64,000 nt of DNA from NCBI RefSeq assembly GCF_002556635.1, contig NZ_MWMO01000005.1:226632-290631 (forward strand), written 5' to 3'. Origin of the DNA: Novosphingobium sp. PC22D. GTDB lineage: Bacteria; Pseudomonadota; Alphaproteobacteria; Sphingomonadales; Sphingomonadaceae. The translations under genes and the position numbers were made by a program. The notes below the pieces were generated by a model. It made no database searches and was not told where the DNA came from. It saw only the letters and a list, made by a program, of their open reading frames with translations. Of this stretch, positions 8,019 through 16,905 are shown piece by piece; within the stretch, counting starts at the first letter, position 1; each line of letters starts with the position of its first letter.

Positions 8019-10295
8019 TCAGTCGAGCTGAAGCCCGCGCTTTGCCGCCCAGTCGATCAACGCGACCCGCAAGTCGGGCGGAGGTTCGGCCAGCCAACCC
8101 TGCATCGCCGAGCGGATCTCGGACACGTCGATCTTGCGCACGAGTTCCTTGATCGGCCCGACCGAGGCCGGCGTGATCGACAAGCGGCCGAAACCCACGC
8201 CGAGCAGCGCGAGCGCCTCGAGCTGCCGCCCGCCCATCTCGCCGCAGACGGTGAGATCGACGGACTTGCCCTCGAGCGATGTGACGATCCGGCGCAGGAA
8301 GCGCATGATCGACGTGCTCAGCCAGTCGTACCGCGCGGCGAGTTTGGGGTTCGACCGGTCCGCGGCGAACAGGAACTGCGTGAGATCGTTGGTCCCGATC
8401 GAGAGAAACGAGATCCGCGAGGCCATGGCATCGAGCTGTTCGGCGAGCGCGGGCACCTCGAGCATGGCGCCGTAGCGGATGGTCTCGGGCACCATCTTCT
8501 TCTTCTGACGCAGAAATGCGAGCTGACCGTCGAACACCGCCTTCGCCGCGTCGAACTCCCAGGGCTCGCAGACCATCGGAAACATGACATTGAGCGTCCG
8601 GCCCGCCGCCGCTTCGAGCAACGCGCGCGCCTGCGCCTTGAGCAGGCCGTCACGTTCCAGCGCGACGCGCAGCGCGCGCCAGCCCATCGACGGGTTCTCT
8701 TCCGCCTCGCCGTCGTCATGACGCAGATAGGGCAGCGTCTTGTCGCCGCCGATGTCGACCGTGCGGAACAGCACCGGCTTGTCGCCCGCCGCCTCCATGA
8801 CATCACGGTAGAGCCGCGTCTGACGCTCGCGCGCGGGGAGCGTCGCCGAGACGAGAAACTGGAACTCGGTGCGGAACAGGCCGATACCGTCGGCCCCGGT
8901 CATGGCAATGTTGGCGACATCGTCGCGCAGCCCGGCGTTGATCATCACCGCGATCCGCTGGCCATCGCGGCTTACCGGTTCGAGATCGCGCAGCGCCGCA
9001 TAGGCCGCCTGGCGCTCACGATTGCGCGCGAATCGCGCTTCGAAAGCCTCGACCAGCCCCGGCGAGGGCCGCGCTGCGACCGTCGCCTGCTCGGCATCGA
9101 GCAGCAGCGGATCGCCCTCGCGCACGAAGCCGCGCAGCCCGCGCACGCGCCCCAGCACCGGAATGCCCATCGCGCGAGCGACGATGACGACGTGGCTGGT
9201 GAGCGAGCCTTCCTCGAGAATCACGCCCTTCAGCCGCCGCCGATCGTATTCGAGCAGTTCGGCCGGGCCGAGGTTGCGCGCGATCAGGATCGCGTCTCGC
9301 TTGAGCCCGAGTTGCGCCGCGGTGCCGATCTGGCCGGAGACGATCCGCAGCAGGCGGTTCGACAAGTCTTCCAGATCGTGCATCCGGTCGGCGAGCAGGG
9401 GGTCGTCGATCTGGCGCATGCGCATGCGGGTGCGCTGCTGCACGCGCTCGATCGCCGCCTCGGCGGTAAGGCCCGAATCGATCGCCTCGTTGATCCGGCG
9501 CGTCCAGCCCTCGTCGTAGGCGAACATCTTGTAGGTCTCGAGCACTTCCTCGTGCTCGCCGCCGACGCCGAACTCTGCCTGGCTGGCCATGCGGTCGATC
9601 TGCTCGCGCATGCGCTCGAACGCCATGATCACGCGCTGGCGCTCGGCCTCGGTGTTCTCGGCCACGACGTGCTCGATGGTGACGCGCGGCTGGTGGAACA
9701 CGGCGACACCCGCGGCCAGCCCCTTGACCAGCGTCAGCCCGTGAAGCTGTTCGGGGCCGGTCTGGCCCGCCGACGGGCCATGCGAGACGTCCTCGTCGAT
9801 CAGGTCGGCATTGACGATCAGCTCGGACAGCACCATCGCGACGGTCTGAAGCGCCTCGATCTCGATTTCCTCGTAGCGCCGGGGATCGACGTGCTGCACC
9901 GAGAGCACGCCCACGGCACGCTCGCGCCGCACGATCGGGACCCCGGCGAACGAGTGAAACTTTTCCTCGCCCGTTTCCGGCCGGTACATGAAGTCCGGAT
10001 GCGCGGTCGCCTCGGCGAGATTGAGCGTCTCTATGTTGTCGGCGATCGTGCCGACGAGCCCCTCCCCCACGGCCATGCGGGTGACGTGAACCGCCTCCTG
10101 CGCAAGACCGCGGGTCGCGAAGAGTTCGAGCATTCCCTCACGCAGGAGATAGATCGAGCAGACCTCGCTATCGAGGCATTCGCCGATCACCTCCACCACG
10201 TTGTTCAGCTTCGCCTGCGCATGGCTGCGCGAGGCCATAACCTCGTGGAGGCGGGTGAGAATGTTTCGTGCTGCTTCGACGGCTCCGGCGCTCAT
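8019..10295 (-). CDS. ptsP: PEP-protein phosphotransferase of the nitrogen PTS (EI-Ntr)
   Basis: A 758-aa multidomain protein. An N-terminal GAF domain (about 20-165) is followed by the enzyme I module: the N-terminal helical domain, the phospho-histidine segment with S-H368 in L-T-S-H-V-V-I-V-A-R, and the PEP-binding TIM barrel with L-F-R-T-E, S-I-G-T-N-D-L-T-Q-F and the active Cys in V-C-G-E-M-G-G. EI-Ntr autophosphorylates from PEP and passes the phosphate to NPr and then EIIA-Ntr. The GAF domain senses glutamine or other nitrogen signals in studied homologues. Its usual partner lysC is not next to it here. Confidence 0.93.
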   Translation of the reverse strand: MSAGAVEAARNILTRLHEVMASRSHAQAKLNNVVEVIGECLDSEVCSIYLLREGMLELFATRGLAQEAVHVTRMAVGEGLVGTIADNIETLNLAEATAHPDFMYRPETGEEKFHSFAGVPIVRRERAVGVLSVQHVDPRRYEEIEIEALQTVAMVLSELIVNADLIDEDVSHGPSAGQTGPEQLHGLTLVKGLAAGVAVFHQPRVTIEHVVAENTEAERQRVIMAFERMREQIDRMASQAEFGVGGEHEEVLETYKMFAYDEGWTRRINEAIDSGLTAEAAIERVQQRTRMRMRQIDDPLLADRMHDLEDLSNRLLRIVSGQIGTAAQLGLKRDAILIARNLGPAELLEYDRRRLKGVILEEGSLTSHVVIVARAMGIPVLGRVRGLRGFVREGDPLLLDAEQATVAARPSPGLVEAFEARFARNRERQAAYAALRDLEPVSRDGQRIAVMINAGLRDDVANIAMTGADGIGLFRTEFQFLVSATLPARERQTRLYRDVMEAAGDKPVLFRTVDIGGDKTLPYLRHDDGEAEENPSMGWRALRVALERDGLLKAQARALLEAAAGRTLNVMFPMVCEPWEFDAAKAVFDGQLAFLRQKKKMVPETIRYGAMLEVPALAEQLDAMASRISFLSIGTNDLTQFLFAADRSNPKLAARYDWLSTSIMRFLRRIVTSLEGKSVDLTVCGEMGGRQLEALALLGVGFGRLSITPASVGPIKELVRKIDVSEIRSAMQGWLAEPPPDLRVALIDWAAKRGLQLD

Positions 10296-10377
10296 GCCTT
10301 TGCAAGTAACGCAATCCTAGGCGTTTGGGAACGCGATGGCGCCGTCGAATGCACTCATATCGCGAAAAGGTGCGAAG

Positions 10378-10533
10378 TTAGTATCGGGAAAGCTCTTCCT
10401 TGAGCCTTAGCTTTCGCTTCTTGAGGCTCTGGATCGTCGCTGCGTCAGGCATTGGGCGCCCCAACTCTTCGTGAAGCTGCCGTTCGAGGCCGGCGTGCTT
10501 GAGCTGTAGAGCGCTGACGTGCGAAGTGTCCAT
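10378..10533 (-). CDS. Small DUF465 (YdcH-like) protein
   Basis: A 51-aa open frame read from the sequence on the minus strand (ATG at 10531-10533, stop TAA at 10378-10380). It begins M-D-T-S-H-V-S-A-L and ends L-K-K-R-K-L-R-L-K-E-E-L-S-R-Y. The basic L-K-K-R-K-L-x-L-K-[DE] end is the hallmark of DUF465 proteins, short helical proteins of unknown function common in proteobacteria. The same segment occurs in the divergent neighbour at 10728. It lies 82 bases upstream of ptsP on the same strand and may share its transcript. No function is assigned. Confidence 0.78.
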   Translation of the reverse strand: MDTSHVSALQLKHAGLERQLHEELGRPMPDAATIQSLKKRKLRLKEELSRY

Positions 10534-10596
10534 CAATGGTCCTCCTTTTTTCTTCGGGCCGGGCCCCCGGTTGCCGACTCGCTTCCAGGCGTGTCC

Positions 10597-10625
10597 GGCC
10601 GATTGTCATGGAACCACAATCGGCC
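10597..10625. promoter_or_regulatory. Inverted repeat in divergent DUF465 promoter region
   Basis: GGCCGATTGT (10597-10606) and ACAATCGGCC (10616-10625) are perfect 10-bp arms around a 9-base spacer. They sit in the 194-bp gap between two divergent DUF465 genes. A CATAAT hexamer (10640-10645) just to the right could be the -10 of the rightward gene. This looks like a shared operator; the binding protein is unknown. Confidence 0.5.
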
Positions 10626-10727
10626 TATCTTGCGAAGGGCATAATCACCCCATATCGGTGAATCGCGGCCTGACCGCGCCGAACCGGCCCCCTGATCCGC
10701 CAACAGGAAACGAGGACGACCCCCCGC

Positions 10728-10925
10728 GTGACCGAAGAGGAAATGCGCAAACGTCTCGAGATCCTGCGGATCGAGCATCGTGACCTCGACGCGGCGATCG
10801 CCGCGCTCAATGCGGCGGGGGCGAACGACCAGCTCCAGATCGCGCGGCTCAAGAAGCGCAAGCTTCGGCTAAAGGACCAGATCATGATGATCGAGGATCA
10901 TTTGATCCCGGATATCATCGCCTGA
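10728..10925 (+). CDS. Small DUF465 (YdcH-like) protein
   Basis: A 65-aa, highly charged, predicted all-helical protein with the DUF465 signature: E-H-R-D-L-D-A-A-I in the first half and R-L-K-K-R-K-L-R-L-K-D-Q-I in the second. The start is a GTG; an internal ATG at 10743 would remove five residues. Function of the family is unknown. It is divergently arranged with the smaller DUF465 gene at 10378, and shares the L-K-K-R-K-L-R-L-K core with it, so the two may have arisen by duplication or form a pair. Confidence 0.8.
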   Translation: MTEEEMRKRLEILRIEHRDLDAAIAALNAAGANDQLQIARLKKRKLRLKDQIMMIEDHLIPDIIA

Positions 10926-11066
10926 TCAAGCACTTAGGTCTTTTTTCTGACCTGAACGCCAAATTAACTCGTGCCTGTCCCCCTTTCGGACAGTCTCGTT
11001 TCGGTCGCGGAAAAGGCAAGCCGCGCGGTTGCTTGACGCGCGTCCGGCGCAATAAGTCCATGATCC

Positions 11067-11543
11067 ATGCCGGAGCCCGTCACCATCAATCCCCGCATTG
11101 TCGAGATGCTGTACAGCGAGGCGCTGGTCCTTGCCGACGAAGTTCGCGCGGCCTTCGCCCAGCCGGGCCGGCACGAGACGGACAGCGACGACGAGGACCT
11201 GGTGAGACTCGCGCTGTCGAGCGAAGGGCTGCGAACCACGACGCGGATGATGCATGCCGTCGCCTGGCTGCTCAATCATCGCGCGCATTTCATGGGCGAG
11301 CTGTCCGAGTTCCAGTTGCGCCGCCACGGCAAGCTCTCGGCGGACATGCGTCGCTCCGATCCGGCCCAGCTCGCGCTGCTCGATCCCGAAATTCGCGCGC
11401 TCGTGGTCGCGACCGAGCGGTTTTGCGAACGGCTGAGGCGCCTCGACAGCAACTGGCGCCGTATCGAGACCGGCGCCTCGAGCGCAATCGCCCGGCTACG
11501 CGAGCGAATCGAGGACCGTGTCGTTCTCGAAAATCACGGCTGA
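11067..11543 (+). CDS. rcdA: RcdA-like CtrA-degradation adaptor (DUF1465)
   Basis: A 158-aa helical cytoplasmic protein. The segment R-T-T-T-R-M-M-H-A-V-A-W-L-L followed by H-F-M-G-E-L-S matches the DUF1465/RcdA family, whose Caulobacter member is an adaptor of the ClpXP hierarchy that destroys CtrA at the pole. Length is close to the family norm, with a variable acidic stretch (about 35-45: D-S-D-D-E-D) and a disordered tail. It stands alone, convergent with glpK. Family assignment is confident; a role in CtrA turnover is extended from Caulobacter and not shown for this organism. A CtrA-like half-site elsewhere in the window (33286) fits the presence of that network. Confidence 0.82.
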   Translation: MPEPVTINPRIVEMLYSEALVLADEVRAAFAQPGRHETDSDDEDLVRLALSSEGLRTTTRMMHAVAWLLNHRAHFMGELSEFQLRRHGKLSADMRRSDPAQLALLDPEIRALVVATERFCERLRRLDSNWRRIETGASSAIARLRERIEDRVVLENHG

Positions 11544-11564
11544 CATGCCTTTCGTCTGGCGAAG

Positions 11565-13043
11565 CTAGACCGTCTCCAGCGCGCTCGCCCATTGCGCGAT
11601 CCGCGCTTCGCGATCCTCGAACGTCATCGCGGGAGTGAAGGTCTCGACCGCTCCGCGCATTTCGCGCACCGCGTCATCGAGCGAAGCGTGGAGACCCGCG
11701 CCGGTCGCCGCGAGCATCGCCGCGCCGAGTGCGGTCGTCTCGACGAAGCGCGGCCGCTCCACGGTGAGGTCGAGCACGTCGGCGAGATCCTGCGCCATCC
11801 AGTCGTTCGCGCTCATCCCGCCGTCGATCCGCAGCGTGGTCCAGTCCGCGCCGTCGCGGGCGAAGGCCACGGCGAGGTCGCGCGTCTGCATCGCCATCGC
11901 CTCGAGCGCGGCGCGCGCGACATGCGCACGGCTGGTCGCGAACGAGAGGCCGGTGATGCTCGCGCGGGCCTCCGCGCGCCAGTGGGGCGCGCCCAGCCCG
12001 GACAGCGCCGGGACGATGACCACGCCGCCGTTGCTCTCCACCGAACGCGCCAAGGCCTCGCTCTCGGGCGCGGCGTCGATCACGCCGAGGCCGTCGCGCA
12101 GCCACTGCAGCAGGCTGCCGGCGACGAAGACCGCGCCCTCGAGCGCGTAGGTGCGCTTCCCGCCCGCCTGGCAGAGCACCGTGGCGAGCAGGCGATGCGC
12201 CGAGCGTGGCGGTTCGCCGCCCATGTTGGCAAGCACGAAGGCGCCGGTGCCGTAAGTCGCCTTGGTTTCGCCGGGCGCGAGGCAGCCCTGCCCGATCGTC
12301 GCCGCCTGCTGGTCGCCGGCCAGCCCGGTGATCGGAAGCGGTGCCCCGAGCAGATCGGCGCGCGCGACGCCGATCGCGCCGAAACAATCGCAGACTTGCG
12401 GCAAGGCCGCGCGCGGCACGCCGAACAGGTCGCAAAGCCCCTCGTCCCAGTCAGACCCCGCGAGCGGCAGCAGACTGGTGCGGCTGGCGTTCGCGGCGTC
12501 GGACACGTACGAACCGCCGGTGAGGCGGTGAACCAGCCAGGATTCCACGGTACCGAGCGCGAGCCGTCCAGCCCCTGCCGCCGCGCGCACCTCGGCATTG
12601 TTCTCGATCAGCCAATGCATCTTGGTGGCCGAGAAATAGGGGTCGATCACCAGCCCGGTCGCGGCCTGGATCGCCGGTTCGTGGCCCGCCGCGCGCAGCG
12701 CCTCGCAGTCGCGCGCGGTGCGCCGGTCCTGCCAGACGATCGCGCGCGCCAGCGGATCGCCGCTCGCCTTGTCCCAAGCGACGACCGTCTCGCGCTGGTT
12801 GGTGATGCCGATCGCGGCGATCCGGTCGGCGCCGCCCGCCTGAGTCACGACCTGCCGCGCACAGGCGAGCGCCGCCGTCCAGATCTCCCGCGCGTCGTGC
12901 TCGACGAGTCCCGGCGCGGGGTAGTGCTGCTGCAGCGGCCGCTGCGAGAGTGCGCGCAGCGCCCCTTCGCGGTCGAAGAGCATCGCCCGCGTCGAGGTCG
13001 TCCCCGCATCGATCACGAGGATGAGCGATCCGACCGCGTTCAT
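11565..13043 (-). CDS. glpK: Glycerol kinase
   Basis: GlpK phosphorylates glycerol to sn-glycerol 3-phosphate with ATP in the cytoplasm. The 492-aa product has the FGGY-kinase N-terminal phosphate loop (I-D-A-G-T-T-S-T-R-A near residues 10-19), the substrate region W-Q-D-R-R-T and the second-domain motif G-L-A-G-D-Q-Q-A-A. The length fits the family (about 500 aa). The start at 13043 is chosen because GGAGAGGA ends about 6 bases before it; the in-frame ATG at 13049 is too close to that site. No glpD, glpF or regulator is adjacent, so this is a solitary kinase. The glycerol 3-phosphate it makes is also the backbone for phospholipid synthesis. Confidence 0.93.
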   Translation of the reverse strand: MNAVGSLILVIDAGTTSTRAMLFDREGALRALSQRPLQQHYPAPGLVEHDAREIWTAALACARQVVTQAGGADRIAAIGITNQRETVVAWDKASGDPLARAIVWQDRRTARDCEALRAAGHEPAIQAATGLVIDPYFSATKMHWLIENNAEVRAAAGAGRLALGTVESWLVHRLTGGSYVSDAANASRTSLLPLAGSDWDEGLCDLFGVPRAALPQVCDCFGAIGVARADLLGAPLPITGLAGDQQAATIGQGCLAPGETKATYGTGAFVLANMGGEPPRSAHRLLATVLCQAGGKRTYALEGAVFVAGSLLQWLRDGLGVIDAAPESEALARSVESNGGVVIVPALSGLGAPHWRAEARASITGLSFATSRAHVARAALEAMAMQTRDLAVAFARDGADWTTLRIDGGMSANDWMAQDLADVLDLTVERPRFVETTALGAAMLAATGAGLHASLDDAVREMRGAVETFTPAMTFEDREARIAQWASALETV

Positions 13044-13154
13044 CGGCATTCCTCTCCACATCCTTTGCCCTGGTCCGCCGCTTGTGCCGGGCCGCGAGGC
13101 TCGCCGCAAGCGGCAGGGGTGGCCTTGCCTTCCTCCAGCCCCCATATCGCCGAC

Positions 13155-14030
13155 ATGGCCGCCCAATCCGAAGACCGCCCTTATACCCTCGCCGATCCGG
13201 TAGCCCCGCTCGTGCGCCGCGTGCTCGCCCGCAATCCCTCGCCCTTCACTTATACCGGCACGCAAAGCTACATCGTCGGTGACGGCGAGAGCGTCGCGGT
13301 GATCGATCCCGGCCCCGACGATGCCGAGCATCTCAACGCGCTCGTGGGCGCGATCGGCGATGCCAGGGTCGCGGCGATCTGCTGCACCCACACCCACCGC
13401 GACCATTCGCCCGCCGCCGCGCCGCTCGCCGGGATCACCGGCGCGCCGGTGATCGGCTGCGCCCCGCTCACGCTCGAGGACGACGGTCCGCGCGCCGACG
13501 CGGCGTTCGATCCGGGCTACCGCCCCGACCGCGTGCTGGGCGACGGCGAGGCGATCACGGGCGACGGCTGGACGCTCGTCGGCGTGGAGACGCCGGGGCA
13601 CACCTCGAACCACGTCTGCTTCGCGCTTCCGGAAAGCGGGGCGCTGTTCACCGGCGATCACGTCATGGGCTGGTCGACCAGCGTCGTCTCCCCGCCCGAC
13701 GGCGACATGGCCGCCTATATGGCGAGCCTCACCAAGCTCTACGAGCGCGAAGAGGATCGCATCTATTTCCCGGCCCACGGCCCGGCGGTCGAAAAGCCGC
13801 GCCAGCTCGTGCGCGGAATGATCGGCCACAGGAAGCAGCGCGAACGCCAGATCCTGCGGCAGATCGGCGAGGGACGCCGGCTGATCACCGAGATGGTCCC
13901 GCATATGTACAAGGGCGTCGACGAGCGGCTCTGGCCCGCCGCGGGCCGTTCGGTGCTCGCGCACCTCATCGATCTGGAACAGCGCGGCGAAGTTGCGCGT
14001 TCGGACCATGAGTGGAGGATAGCGAGATGA
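13155..14030 (+). CDS. Metallo-beta-lactamase-fold hydrolase (LACTB2-like)
   Basis: A 291-aa protein with the classic zinc-binding signature T-H79-T-H81-R-D83-H84 and downstream ligands in E-T-P-G-H-T and F-T-G-D-H-V. A C-terminal winged-helix-like extension (about 215-291, with G-V-D-E-R-L-W-P-A-A) matches the LACTB2 / glyoxalase-II-like subgroup of hydrolases and RNases. Substrate cannot be told from sequence: thioesters, RNA and lactones are all known for the superfamily. Its stop overlaps the start of the next gene (ATGA at 14027-14030), so the two are co-translated. Divergent from glpK. Confidence 0.83.
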   Translation: MAAQSEDRPYTLADPVAPLVRRVLARNPSPFTYTGTQSYIVGDGESVAVIDPGPDDAEHLNALVGAIGDARVAAICCTHTHRDHSPAAAPLAGITGAPVIGCAPLTLEDDGPRADAAFDPGYRPDRVLGDGEAITGDGWTLVGVETPGHTSNHVCFALPESGALFTGDHVMGWSTSVVSPPDGDMAAYMASLTKLYEREEDRIYFPAHGPAVEKPRQLVRGMIGHRKQRERQILRQIGEGRRLITEMVPHMYKGVDERLWPAAGRSVLAHLIDLEQRGEVARSDHEWRIAR

Positions 14031-14701
14031 CGGACGAGACCCCGCCGCAAAAGGCCCCGAAGCAGCACGCGCTGGCGCGCACGCAGGGCGTGCCCTGGCT
14101 GCTGTTCGTGCTCGTCCTCGCGGTGGCGGGCTGGCTCGCCTACGCCGCCTATTGGCCGCAGGAGCGCGGCGATCCCAGCGCGACCGGGCTGCTGGCCTTC
14201 GAGAAGCAGAACAAGCTCACCGTATTCAGCGCGCAGCTCGCGCCGCTGGTCACCGCCGAGGACAGCCGGTTCATGGGGCTGGTCGAATCGCGGCAGGCCG
14301 CAGTGATCCCGGCGCGGGTCGACTACACGCTGGACTTGTCGGCGATGGATCGCAGCCGAATGAACTGGAATCCCGAGGACAAGACGCTCGAAGTGCTGCT
14401 GCCCCCGCTCAAGGTCGGCAAGCCCAATCTCGACGAAGCCCAGGCGAAGTACCTGCGCGAAGGCCTGTGGATCAGCCGGGAGGCGCAGGACAAGATGAAC
14501 CGCGAGACCACGCGCAAGGCCCAGGGCGAGGCGGTCAAGCAGGCGAGCGCGCCCGCGCTCGTCGCCGTCGCCCGCTCCGCCGCCAAGGACGCGGTGCGCC
14601 AGAATCTCGCGATCCCGCTGCAAGTCGCCGGCTTCGGCGACGTGACGGTGCTTCCGCGCTTCGAGGGCGAGCCGAGCCCCGCAGCCGAAAAGGGCGCCTG
14701 A
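14027..14701 (+). CDS. DUF4230 single-span membrane protein
   Basis: A 224-aa protein with one N-terminal transmembrane helix (about residues 20-40, V-P-W-L-L-F-V-L-V-L-A-V-A-G-W-L) after a short polar tail. It continues with a soluble domain recognised as DUF4230: T-V-F-S-A-Q-L-A, then V-D-Y-x-L-D-L-S and a helix-rich C-terminus. The function of the family is unknown. The ATG at 14027 overlaps the stop of the hydrolase gene, which decides the start over an in-frame codon at 14012. Confidence 0.72.
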   Translation: MTDETPPQKAPKQHALARTQGVPWLLFVLVLAVAGWLAYAAYWPQERGDPSATGLLAFEKQNKLTVFSAQLAPLVTAEDSRFMGLVESRQAAVIPARVDYTLDLSAMDRSRMNWNPEDKTLEVLLPPLKVGKPNLDEAQAKYLREGLWISREAQDKMNRETTRKAQGEAVKQASAPALVAVARSAAKDAVRQNLAIPLQVAGFGDVTVLPRFEGEPSPAAEKGA

Positions 14702-14967
14702 GCGCGCGTCGTCTCTCCGATACGGCGCGACGCTTGGCTTCACACGACCTCTCCGAGGCTCGCGCGCTGGCCTGCCTCACGCCCGGCGTCATCCAGCCGA
14801 TGGTGAGCGTCCAGCACTGACGGCGCGCCGCGCGACCATCGTTCGTCGATCCCGGTCGGCGCTTCAGGCCGCCGGTCGAAATTCACAGCGCCCGCGTGCG
14901 TTTTGCCACCTCCCTCTTCCAGGCCCCGCGCTAGACGCGCCCATCACCTTGGAGGAGGGAATTCACC

Positions 14968-15681
14968 ATGGCGTCTATCGCCCCTGTACGCCGGACCGCG
15001 CTGACGTTCTGGCAAAAGATGAATATCGGGATGGCGCTGTTCATCCTGTTCGGCTTCGCACAGTTCGCCGCGCGCGGTTTCGTCGACTATGACCACGCGC
15101 CGCTGATCTTCCACCTGCACGGCATGCTGATGGTCGGATGGCTCGGCCTCGTCGTCAGCCAGTCACTGCTCGCCGGGCGCGGCGCGCTGGCGCTGCACAT
15201 GGCGATGGGCTGGGCGAGCGTGATCATGGTCCCCGCGATCGTGATCGTCGCGAGCCTCACCAGCCTTTCCGCGCTCGCCAGCGGACTCACCCCGCCGTTC
15301 TTCACCCCGGCCTACTTCCTGGCGCTGGTCCATGTCTCGGCGATCGCCTTCGCGGTCATGGTGATGGCCGCGGTCGTGCTGCGCGAGCAGACGGCGTGGC
15401 ACAAGCGGCTGATGGTGGGCTCGAGCGTGCTGCTGCTCGAACCCGCGCTCGGCCGCGTGCTGCCGATGCCGCTGATCATGCCGTGGGGCGAGTGGCTGTC
15501 GCTGGCGATCCAGCTCGGCGTGGTCTGGCTGATCGTGCGCGAGGACCGACGCAGCCTTGGCGCGGTGCATCCCGCGACGCTGGCCGTGGCCATGGGAGTC
15601 GCCTCCTGCCACATCGTCTACGAGAGCCTGGCGCGCATCCCCGCCTGGCAGGCGCTCGCCACCGCGATCGCGGCAGGTTGA
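14968..15681 (+). CDS. Hypothetical polytopic membrane protein
   Basis: A 237-aa protein with about six to seven transmembrane helices. Histidines are placed at helix ends (L-I-F-H-L-H-G-M-L-M near 48-57, A-L-H-M-A-M-G, L-V-H-V-S, W-H-K-R-L). This spacing of histidines resembles haem-binding or DUF2306-like membrane proteins, but I do not recognise a definite family. GGAGGAGGG stands 9 bases before the ATG, a very strong ribosome-binding site. The 266-bp gap upstream holds no ORF that I can support. It precedes nadA by about 100 bases; a functional link is not evident. Confidence 0.65.
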   Translation: MASIAPVRRTALTFWQKMNIGMALFILFGFAQFAARGFVDYDHAPLIFHLHGMLMVGWLGLVVSQSLLAGRGALALHMAMGWASVIMVPAIVIVASLTSLSALASGLTPPFFTPAYFLALVHVSAIAFAVMVMAAVVLREQTAWHKRLMVGSSVLLLEPALGRVLPMPLIMPWGEWLSLAIQLGVVWLIVREDRRSLGAVHPATLAVAMGVASCHIVYESLARIPAWQALATAIAAG

Positions 15682-15784
15682 GGCGGAGGGACCGGGGCGC
15701 GAAAACGCTTGGGCTCGCGCCCCCTCGTCCCTAGATAGGCCGCGACGACAACCACAACGACGGCCGATCGCGCCCGGAGCATCC

Positions 15785-16774
15785 ATGACCGCCCAACCGA
15801 TTGAAAACCTGTCCGGACTCGACTTGCGCGCCGAAATCGAGCGCCTGCGCAAGGAGCGCAAGGCGGTGATCCTCGCGCACTACTACCAGAAGCCCGAGTT
15901 GCAGGATCTCGCCGATTTCGTCGGCGACAGCCTCGAGCTCAGCCGCAAGGCGGCGGAGACCGACGCCGAGGTCATCGCGTTTTGCGGCGTGAAGTTCATG
16001 GCCGATACCGCCAAGATCCTCAGCCCCGACAAGATCGTCGTGCTGCCGGACATGGAAGCGGGCTGCAGCCTCGAGGATTCGTGCCCGCCCGAGAAGTTTA
16101 AGGCCTTCCGCGAGGCGCATCCCGACCACATTGCGCTGACCTACATCAACTGCTCGACCGAGGTTAAGGCGCTCTCCGACGTGATCGTCACCAGTTCGAG
16201 CGCCGAAACGATCCTCCAGCAGATCCCGGACAGCCAGCCGATCATCTTCGGGCCCGACCGGCACTTGGGCGGCTATCTCAACCGCAAGTTCGGACGCGAC
16301 ATGCTGCTCTGGCCGGGGGTGTGCATCGTCCACGAGGCCTTCAGCGAGACCGAGCTGCTCAAGCTCAAGGCGCAGCATCCCGGCGCGCCTATCGCGGCGC
16401 ACCCCGAATGCCCGCCGCACATTGTGGACCACGCCGATTACGTCGGCTCGACCAGCGGCATCCTGCAATACGCCAAGACCATGGAAGGCGACACGCTGAT
16501 CGTCGCCACCGAGCCGCACATCATCCACCAGATGGAAACCGCGCTGCCGAGCAAGACCTTCATCGGCGCGCCCGGCGCGGACGGCAACTGCAACTGCAAC
16601 ATCTGCCCCTACATGGCGCTCAACACGATGGAAAAGCTCTACCTCGCATTGCGCGACCTCGAGCCCCGGATCGAGATCGAAGAGCCGCTGCGCCTCGCGG
16701 CGAAGAAGAGCCTCGACAAGATGCTCGAAATGGCGAGCGGCACCATCGGCAAGGGCGATCTCGGGGCACGGTAA
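15785..16774 (+). CDS. nadA: Quinolinate synthase
   Basis: NadA condenses iminoaspartate with dihydroxyacetone phosphate to quinolinate, the first pyridine precursor of NAD. The 329-aa protein shows A-H-Y-Y-Q near the start, the conserved I-A-F-C-G-V-K-F-M-A-D-T-A-K segment, and cysteines for the 4Fe-4S cluster at C123 (I-N-C-S-T-E-V-K), C209 (H-P-E-C-P-P) and C274 (I-C-P-Y-M-A-L-N). Length and motifs fit a full functional enzyme. The usual partners nadB and nadC are not adjacent, so NAD synthesis genes are scattered. The ATG is preceded by GGAGC at the right distance. Confidence 0.95.
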   Translation: MTAQPIENLSGLDLRAEIERLRKERKAVILAHYYQKPELQDLADFVGDSLELSRKAAETDAEVIAFCGVKFMADTAKILSPDKIVVLPDMEAGCSLEDSCPPEKFKAFREAHPDHIALTYINCSTEVKALSDVIVTSSSAETILQQIPDSQPIIFGPDRHLGGYLNRKFGRDMLLWPGVCIVHEAFSETELLKLKAQHPGAPIAAHPECPPHIVDHADYVGSTSGILQYAKTMEGDTLIVATEPHIIHQMETALPSKTFIGAPGADGNCNCNICPYMALNTMEKLYLALRDLEPRIEIEEPLRLAAKKSLDKMLEMASGTIGKGDLGAR

Positions 16775-16905
16775 GCGAGCGCGGCTCGGCCCCCTTCTCT
16801 CCTCATCCCGGCTTTGGCGGGAATGGGGAATTGCGGGGTGAGACTGAAGCAACGCGGAAGCACGTCAGACCGCCCCGCGCGGCACCCGGTCCCTCGCCCC
16901 GCGCG

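Noticed and set aside
11592..14030. Long plus-strand frame ending with the hydrolase
   Set aside because: Only the part from 13155 is the metallo-beta-lactamase gene; the rest is antisense to glpK.
14702..14967. 266-bp gap before the membrane protein
   Set aside because: I see no ORF with a ribosome-binding site, no tRNA and no strong hairpin in it.
16802..16826. REP-like ATCCCGGCTTTGGCGGGAAT element between nadA and the P450 gene
   Set aside because: Only four bases of stem pair; no second copy seen in the window, so a repeat family cannot be claimed.
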